From contig NZ_JBAUHO010000359.1 of NCBI RefSeq assembly GCF_049680325.1, positions 1 through 64,000 of the forward strand: a stretch of 64,000 bases of DNA, in the 5' to 3' direction. The notes under the pieces were generated by a model, which was not told the origin of the DNA, did not search any database, and was given only the letters and a program-made list of their open reading frames with translations. This DNA is from Planktotalea sp049680325. Its GTDB lineage: Bacteria; Pseudomonadota; Alphaproteobacteria; Rhodobacterales; Rhodobacteraceae. The position numbers and the translations under genes were made by a program. Below are positions 59,747-64,000 of this stretch, piece after piece (position 1 is the stretch's first letter; each line of letters begins with the position of its first letter).

Positions 59747-60186
59747 TGGCAGATGAGGCCAATTCTTTAGCGGTGACGTTGTTTAGCGAAATTCTGACAG
59801 TCGATCAGTTGCTCAGAAACCGTCTAAGCCGGGTTTTGCCAAAGGGTATGGAGATCTCTCATTTTTCTGTCCTTAACCATTTGGCGGGCCAATCAGTTGA
59901 AAGAACTCCGGCGCAGCTTGCCAAGAATTTCCATCTCACACGCGGGGCGATGACCAATACCCTGGGCAAGCTGGAATGGGCAGGCTACGTACATATCAGG
60001 CCGGATTGGGAAGATGCGCGGCGCAAGATGGTCGCGATCAGCCCCGCAGGACGCGCGGCGCGAGATGCGGCGCTTGCGGGAATGAGCCCTGTGATTTCCG
60101 ACATCGTTGAACAGATTGGCACCCAGAAAATGGGTGCCATTCTGCCAACGCTGCGTGATCTGCGGATTAGGTTGGAAGTAGATTGA
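59746..60186 (+). CDS. MarR family transcriptional regulator
   Basis: The 146-residue protein has a MarR-like winged helix: FSVLNHLAGQSVERTPAQLAKNFHLTRGAMTNTLGKLEWAGYVHIRPDWEDARRKMVAISPAGRAARD, where DARRKMVAISPAG is the wing. MarR proteins repress nearby or unlinked genes until a small ligand releases them. It overlaps the nitrilase gene by one base and may regulate the grxC-nitrilase operon. It converges with ubiG, whose stop is 4 bases away. Confidence 0.9.
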   Translation: MADEANSLAVTLFSEILTVDQLLRNRLSRVLPKGMEISHFSVLNHLAGQSVERTPAQLAKNFHLTRGAMTNTLGKLEWAGYVHIRPDWEDARRKMVAISPAGRAARDAALAGMSPVISDIVEQIGTQKMGAILPTLRDLRIRLEVD

Positions 60187-60190
60187 TCGA

Positions 60191-60937
60191 CTAAGCGGGC
60201 TTTGTGCTGGCGGTCACATAGTTCACGCTGAGATCGCGATCTGACAGGCTCCAGCTCCATGCAATCGGATTGAAAACGAATCCCTTACGATCAACAGGCG
60301 TCAAAGCCGCTTTGGTTAGCAGGTCGAACAATTCGTCCGGGGTGATGAACTTGTTCCATTCATGGGTGCCTTTAGGAAGCCAACGCATGATGATCTCTGC
60401 GCCTACAATCGCCACGGCAAAGCTTTTCGGGTTGCGATTGATGGTTGAGCAGATGTGAAGGCCACCAGGTTTGAGTAGCTGTTGGCAGGCCGTCAAATAG
60501 GCAAGCGGATCGGCGACGTGCTCGACCACTTCCATATTGATTACCACATCGAACTGTTCACCCGCGTCGGCCAATGCTTCTGCGGTGGTGTTGCGATAAT
60601 CAATGCTCAGGCCAGATTGCTCTGCATGAATCTGCGCGACAGGAATGTTGCCTGAAGCAGCATCCGCGCCAACAACAGTCGCACCAAGGCGCGCCATCGG
60701 TTCGGACAGAAGGCCACCGCCGCACCCGATATCCAGAATGCGCAAGCCCTTGAAGGGTTCGGGTGTGGTCAGATCGCGATCAAATTCGCCGGCAATCTGG
60801 CTGGTGATATAATCGAGCCTGCACGGGTTGAGCATGTGCAGAGGCTTGAACTTTCCCTTGGGATCCCACCATTCAGCGGCCATTGCTTCAAATTTAGCGA
60901 CCTCCGCGGGGTCTACTGTGGTTTGGGCGGTTTGCAT
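60191..60937 (-). CDS. ubiG: Ubiquinone biosynthesis O-methyltransferase UbiG
   Basis: UbiG carries out both O-methylations in ubiquinone synthesis. The 248-residue protein opens TVDPAEVAKFEAMAAEWWDPKGKFKPLHMLNPCRLDYI, has SAM motif I RILDIGCGGGLLSEPMARLGA, and contains the post-motif MEVVEHVADP and KPGGLHICSTINRNPKSF, all typical. GGAG lies a suitable distance before the ATG at 60937; a second ATG at 60949 would add four residues. It is divergent from the pip gene. Confidence 0.95.
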   Translation of the reverse strand: MQTAQTTVDPAEVAKFEAMAAEWWDPKGKFKPLHMLNPCRLDYITSQIAGEFDRDLTTPEPFKGLRILDIGCGGGLLSEPMARLGATVVGADAASGNIPVAQIHAEQSGLSIDYRNTTAEALADAGEQFDVVINMEVVEHVADPLAYLTACQQLLKPGGLHICSTINRNPKSFAVAIVGAEIIMRWLPKGTHEWNKFITPDELFDLLTKAALTPVDRKGFVFNPIAWSWSLSDRDLSVNYVTASTKPA

Positions 60938-60989
60938 TCCTGTCTCCATGTGCTCATCTAGGGCCGACTATCCTCAAGGGGTATATAGG

Positions 60990-61973
60990 ATGGATATCGA
61001 TAAAATCTCAGGCCAAAAGAGCGCGGTTCAATATCTCTACCCGCCGATTGATCCATTCGATCAACAAATGATGGATATGCCGGGCGGGCATTGCATCTAT
61101 TTTGAGCAATGCGGCAATCCCGAAGGCGTGCCTGTGATCGTATTGCATGGCGGCCCCGGTGGCGGGTGTAGCCCCGCGATGCGACGTTATTTTGATCCCG
61201 ACGTGTACAGAGTTGTCTTGTTTGACCAGCGTGGCTGTGGGCGATCAAAGCCGCATTCGTCCGTAAGCAACAATACGACGTGGGACTTGATCGCGGACAT
61301 TGAACGCATTCGCGAAGCATTGGGAATTGAGCAGTTCATTGTATTTGGCGGCAGTTGGGGCGCAACACTCGCGCTTGCTTATGCACAGACGCACCCTGAA
61401 AGGGCGCGGCAATTGGTGTTGCGCGGCGTTTTTCTGATGATGCAGCGAGAGTTGGATTGGTTTTATGGCGGTGGCGCCGGGCAGTTCTGGCCTGAACCAT
61501 GGGCAAGATTCGTCGATCTGGTGCCTGAGGATGAGCGTGATGATCTAATAGGTGCCTATCACAAGCGGCTGTTTAGCGGCGATCTTCAACTTGAGACGCG
61601 CTTTGCCAAGGCATGGTCCGGCTGGGAAAATGCGCTTGCATCTGTGTATTCAAACGGGCGCAGTGGTGATGCTCCCGGGGAATATGCACGTGCCTTCGCG
61701 CGGCTTGAGAACCACTATTTCGTCAACGGCGGCTTTTTGGATTTTGATGGCCAGCTTCTGGAAAACGTGGATCGTATTAGTCATATTCCTGCGGTCATTG
61801 TTCAGGGTCGTTACGACATGATTTGTCCGCCAAAATCGGCCTTTGATCTTGCACGGGTTTGGCCTAACGCCGATCTGCGCTTTATTCGTAACGCCGGGCA
61901 TGCACTTAGCGAACCGGGAATTAGCGCCGAATTGGTGCGTGCGATGGATCAGATTGCCGAGAGTTTCACGTAA
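60990..61973 (+). CDS. pip: Proline iminopeptidase
   Basis: The 327-residue alpha/beta hydrolase cleaves N-terminal proline from peptides. Family features are YLYPPIDPFDQ near the N-terminus, IVLHGGPGGGCSPAMRRYFDPD (oxyanion hole), FDQRGCGRSKPH, the nucleophile elbow FGGSWGATLALAYAQTHPER with the catalytic serine, and the histidine in RNAGHALSEPG. The ATG at 60990 follows TAGGA. A 9-bp hairpin follows the stop codon. Confidence 0.94.
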   Translation: MDIDKISGQKSAVQYLYPPIDPFDQQMMDMPGGHCIYFEQCGNPEGVPVIVLHGGPGGGCSPAMRRYFDPDVYRVVLFDQRGCGRSKPHSSVSNNTTWDLIADIERIREALGIEQFIVFGGSWGATLALAYAQTHPERARQLVLRGVFLMMQRELDWFYGGGAGQFWPEPWARFVDLVPEDERDDLIGAYHKRLFSGDLQLETRFAKAWSGWENALASVYSNGRSGDAPGEYARAFARLENHYFVNGGFLDFDGQLLENVDRISHIPAVIVQGRYDMICPPKSAFDLARVWPNADLRFIRNAGHALSEPGISAELVRAMDQIAESFT

Positions 61974-61974
61974 A

Positions 61975-62001
61975 AAGGCCGCCCGATGAGAAGGCGGCCT
62001 T
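61975..62001. terminator. Hairpin after pip, probable terminator
   Basis: AAGGCCGCC (61975-61983) pairs perfectly with GGCGGCCTT (61993-62001) around a 9-base loop and begins just after the pip stop codon. The plus-strand tail has only two Ts within the stem end, so the T run is poor in that direction; the minus-strand side has TTTTTA. Confidence 0.55.
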
Positions 62002-62142
62002 AACTGAGTACTGGATACTACTTGGAAGAATACACGTTTAAAGTGCGTTCCCTAAGGTAATTTACACGCCTAACGGGGCGCGATGCAACGGTTGACAGGC
62101 GACATATGGTCAATCTTGGGCCTGTATTTAAAAGATGTGGCC

Positions 62143-62171
62143 TTGCGGACTCAGTTACTCTTGTCTATATC
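62143..62171 (+). promoter_or_regulatory. Candidate promoter of the rimP leader
   Basis: TTGCGG (62143-62148) and TATATC (62166-62171) are separated by 17 bases. Transcription would begin near 62178 and meet the terminator about 50 bases later. Confidence 0.45.
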
Positions 62172-62225
62172 CCACTCAACAGCGGCGCGGCTGGGTCCAA
62201 ACCAAACGCTCCACCGAGAACGATC

Positions 62226-62249
62226 AACGGGCCGCGCGCCCGTTTTTTT
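62226..62249 (+). terminator. Intrinsic terminator in the rimP-nusA leader
   Basis: AACGGGC (62226-62232) pairs with GCCCGTT (62238-62244) around a 5-base loop, followed by five further Ts. The upstream GGCGCG at 62184-62189 can pair with CGCGCC inside this hairpin, which could serve as an anti-terminator. Confidence 0.82.
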
Positions 62250-62276
62250 GTGCCTTTACCTTAGGCTGGATGAGAT

Positions 62277-62858
62277 ATGAACAACGATCTGATAGCAAAA
62301 GCAGCCATCGACCAACGCCTTGCAGCGATCATCACGCCCGTGATTGAAGATCTGGGCTATGAATTGGTGCGCGTGCGCCTGATGTCTGGCAAGTCCACGA
62401 CGTTGCAGATTATGGCCGAACGTCCCGAGGGCGGTATCGAGGTCGACCAATGTGCAGAAATCAGCACGGCAATTGGCGCAACGCTGGATGTCGAAGATCC
62501 GATTGTGGATGAATATACGCTGGAAGTGTCCAGCCCCGGTATTGATCGCCCGCTGACGCGCCTGAAAGATTTCGCGACGTTTGAGGGTTATGAAGCCAAG
62601 ATCGAGACGTCTGAACTGATCGACGGACGCCGCCGCTTTAAGGGCGAGCTGGCGGGCGTTGAGGGTAATGACGTGCTGATAAATGTCGAAGAAGGGACCA
62701 TCGGTCTGAACTTTGATTGGCTTAGCGATGCCAAGCTTGTTCTTACGGACGAGCTGATTACAGAGATGCTACGCCAGCGCAAAGCGGCGGGTGATATTAA
62801 CGAAGATGATTTTGACGAAATTGAAACGGATGACACGCCGTTGTCAGAGGAGAAGTAA
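62277..62858 (+). CDS. rimP: Ribosome maturation factor RimP
   Basis: RimP assists 30S subunit assembly. The 193-residue protein has the N-terminal domain with IAAIITPVIEDLGYELVRVRL-like sequence, DQCAEISTAIGATLDVEDPIVDEYTLEVSSPGIDRPLTRLKDF (the family signature) and a C-terminal SH3-like domain. The acidic tail (DINEDDFDEIETDDTPLSEEK) is longer than in E. coli. nusA follows after 2 bases, as in the conserved rimP-nusA-infB operon. Confidence 0.94.
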   Translation: MNNDLIAKAAIDQRLAAIITPVIEDLGYELVRVRLMSGKSTTLQIMAERPEGGIEVDQCAEISTAIGATLDVEDPIVDEYTLEVSSPGIDRPLTRLKDFATFEGYEAKIETSELIDGRRRFKGELAGVEGNDVLINVEEGTIGLNFDWLSDAKLVLTDELITEMLRQRKAAGDINEDDFDEIETDDTPLSEEK

Positions 62859-62860
62859 CC

Positions 62861-64000
62861 ATGGCAATCACCTCAGCAAACCAGCTTGAGTTGCTACAAA
62901 CCGCGGAAGCGGTAGCGCGCGAAAAGATGATCGACCCGGGCCTTGTTATCGAGGCTATGGAAGAAAGCCTCGCGCGGGCTGCGAAATCCCGCTACGGCGC
63001 TGAGATGGACATCCGTGTCGCGATTGACCGCAAGACGGGCCGCGCAACATTTACGCGCGTTCGTACAGTGGTCGAGGACGCAGAGCTTGAAAACTATCAG
63101 GCCGAGTTCACGGTCGAGCAAGCCAAGCAGTATATGGATAGCCCAGCAGTTGGTGACACCTTTGTCGAGGAAGTTCCGCCAGTAGAAATGGGCCGTATTG
63201 CTGCACAATCTGCCAAGCAGGTTATCTTGCAGAAGGTTCGCGAAGCTGAGCGTGATCGCCAGTTCGAGGAATTCAAAGACCGCGCAGGTACGATCATCAA
63301 TGGTGTCGTGAAGCGCGAAGAATATGGCAACGTGATCGTTGACGTGGGTCGCGGTGAAGGCATTTTGCGCCGAAACGAAAAGATCGGCCGCGAAAGCTAT
63401 CGCCCGAATGATCGTATCCGTTGTTTCATCAAGGACGTGCGCCGCGAAGCGCGTGGTCCGCAGATTTTCCTGTCCCGCACAGCGCCAGAATTCATGGCCG
63501 AACTGTTCAAGATGGAAGTGCCTGAAATCTATGATGGTATCATTGAAATCAAGGCAGTCGCCCGTGATCCCGGTTCACGCGCCAAGATTGCTGTAATTTC
63601 CTATGATGGCTCGATTGATCCAGTCGGCGCTTGCGTTGGTATGCGCGGCAGCCGTGTTCAGGCCGTTGTGAATGAACTTCAGGGCGAAAAGATCGACATC
63701 ATTCCTTGGAACGAAGATCAACCAACGTTCCTTGTGAACGCGCTTCAGCCTGCTGAGGTGACAAAGGTTGTTCTGGATGAAGAAGCTGGCAAGATCGAGG
63801 TTGTTGTTCCTGATGAGCAACTTTCCCTGGCGATTGGTCGTCGCGGCCAGAACGTGCGTTTGGCGTCCCAGTTGACCAACCTCGATATCGACATCATGAC
63901 CGAAGAAGAAGAAAGCAAGCGTCGTCAGGCCGAGTTTGAATTGCGCACAAAGCTGTTCATGGAAGCGCTGGACGTAGACGAGTTCTTTGCTCAGTTGCTG
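62861..64000 (+). CDS. nusA: Transcription termination/antitermination factor NusA, 3' partial
   Basis: The frame is open from the ATG at 62861, preceded by GAGGAGAAG, to the end of the window (380 codons), with no stop. NusA binds RNA polymerase and modulates pausing, intrinsic termination and antitermination. The N-terminal domain is followed by the S1 domain (GVVKREEYGNVIVDVGRGEGIL), then KH1 (GSRAKIAVISYDGSIDPVGACVGMRGSRVQAVVNELQGEKIDI) and KH2 (LAIGRRGQNVRLASQLT). The C-terminal acidic repeats are outside the window. Confidence 0.95.
   Translation, partial: MAITSANQLELLQTAEAVAREKMIDPGLVIEAMEESLARAAKSRYGAEMDIRVAIDRKTGRATFTRVRTVVEDAELENYQAEFTVEQAKQYMDSPAVGDTFVEEVPPVEMGRIAAQSAKQVILQKVREAERDRQFEEFKDRAGTIINGVVKREEYGNVIVDVGRGEGILRRNEKIGRESYRPNDRIRCFIKDVRREARGPQIFLSRTAPEFMAELFKMEVPEIYDGIIEIKAVARDPGSRAKIAVISYDGSIDPVGACVGMRGSRVQAVVNELQGEKIDIIPWNEDQPTFLVNALQPAEVTKVVLDEEAGKIEVVVPDEQLSLAIGRRGQNVRLASQLTNLDIDIMTEEEESKRRQAEFELRTKLFMEALDVDEFFAQLL

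Larger units (their letters stand above)
62002..62276 (+). other. Intergenic leader region upstream of rimP
   Basis: Together with the pip hairpin this makes a 303-base gene-free gap. No tRNA-like fold or credible ORF was found. It contains a TTGACA box at 62093, a better promoter pair at 62143-62171, a GC-rich segment and an intrinsic terminator at 62226-62249, 28 bases before the rimP ATG. The arrangement looks like a short attenuated leader or a small RNA of about 75 bases. Confidence 0.5.

Noticed and set aside
61965..61980. GTTTCACGT-containing stretch at the pip stop as a parS
   Set aside because: Only one half of the palindrome is present; four of sixteen positions mismatch.
62002..62276. 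tRNA or 6S RNA gene upstream of rimP
   Set aside because: No acceptor/T-arm pattern, CCA end or long rod-like pairing could be found on either strand; only a terminator and promoter boxes are supported.
1..64000. CRISPR arrays, insertion sequences, prophage genes or pseudogenes
   Set aside because: No regular spacer repeats, transposase or phage domains, or frameshifted genes were seen anywhere in the window.

Overview
The window is a gene-dense stretch of an alphaproteobacterial chromosome. Gene content and order (amgK-murU-addB-addA-trxA, hslV-hslU, mltA/Tim44/fxsA/secB/dnaQ/coaE/aroE/maf, rho-mnmE-mnmG-rsmG-parA-parB, rph-rdgB-hemW, hrcA-grpE) point to the Rhodobacteraceae (Roseobacter group). 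The moderate GC content, a NavBac-type sodium channel and small Roseobacter-like conserved proteins fit this, but genus cannot be assigned from the sequence alone. There are no rRNA, tRNA, CRISPR, prophage or insertion-sequence genes, and no broken genes were seen.

Layout. 1-7937: amino-sugar kinase (5' truncated by the window edge), murU and the AddBA recombination nuclease. 7983-13752: trxA with a strong terminator, then a heat-shock promoter and hslV, a membrane protein, hslU, a lipoprotein hydrolase and an MFS transporter. 13735-16014 (minus): Smr-domain protein, mltA and a Tim44-domain protein, divergent from fxsA-secB. 17143-19844 (minus): maf-aroE-coaE-dnaQ in tightly overlapping order. 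19845-20395: an AT-rich gap with DnaA boxes, a CtrA-type site, a 24-bp pure A/T run and a hairpin; this is the best candidate for the chromosomal replication origin. 20396-27180 (plus): rho, mnmE, mnmG, rsmG, parA, parB, with three perfect parS centromere sites inside mnmG and rsmG and a fourth, imperfect one in hemW. 27177-29645 (minus): rph-rdgB-hemW, divergent from hrcA-grpE. 31447-42250: mutS, maeB, a PfkB kinase, msrA, a sulfotransferase-like protein, argG, ilvA and an SDR.

42252-47803: a lone Hpt protein divergent from a receiver-PP2C phosphatase, two Nudix hydrolases, hslO (Hsp33), a CCA-adding-type enzyme and a LysE exporter. 47827-53549: a pair of ABC exporter half-transporters, a 23S/tRNA uracil methyltransferase-type protein and a NavBac channel. 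53630-57881: two L,D-transpeptidases around a CAP-domain lipoprotein, a 61-residue secreted protein, a terminator plus hairpin cluster, hemH and a methyltransferase. 57876-61973: comF-type phosphoribosyltransferase, grxC, a nitrilase, a MarR regulator, ubiG and pip. 61974-64000: a leader with its own terminator, then rimP and nusA (truncated by the window edge).

The centre of interest is the origin/centromere region: initiator boxes, a possible cell-cycle regulator site, ParA/ParB and clustered parS sites lie within about 9 kb. Secondary leads are the terminator in front of rimP-nusA, a perfect 20-bp palindrome in the hslO promoter, a membrane gene inserted between hslV and hslU, and the overlapping divergent start codons at 57876-57881.
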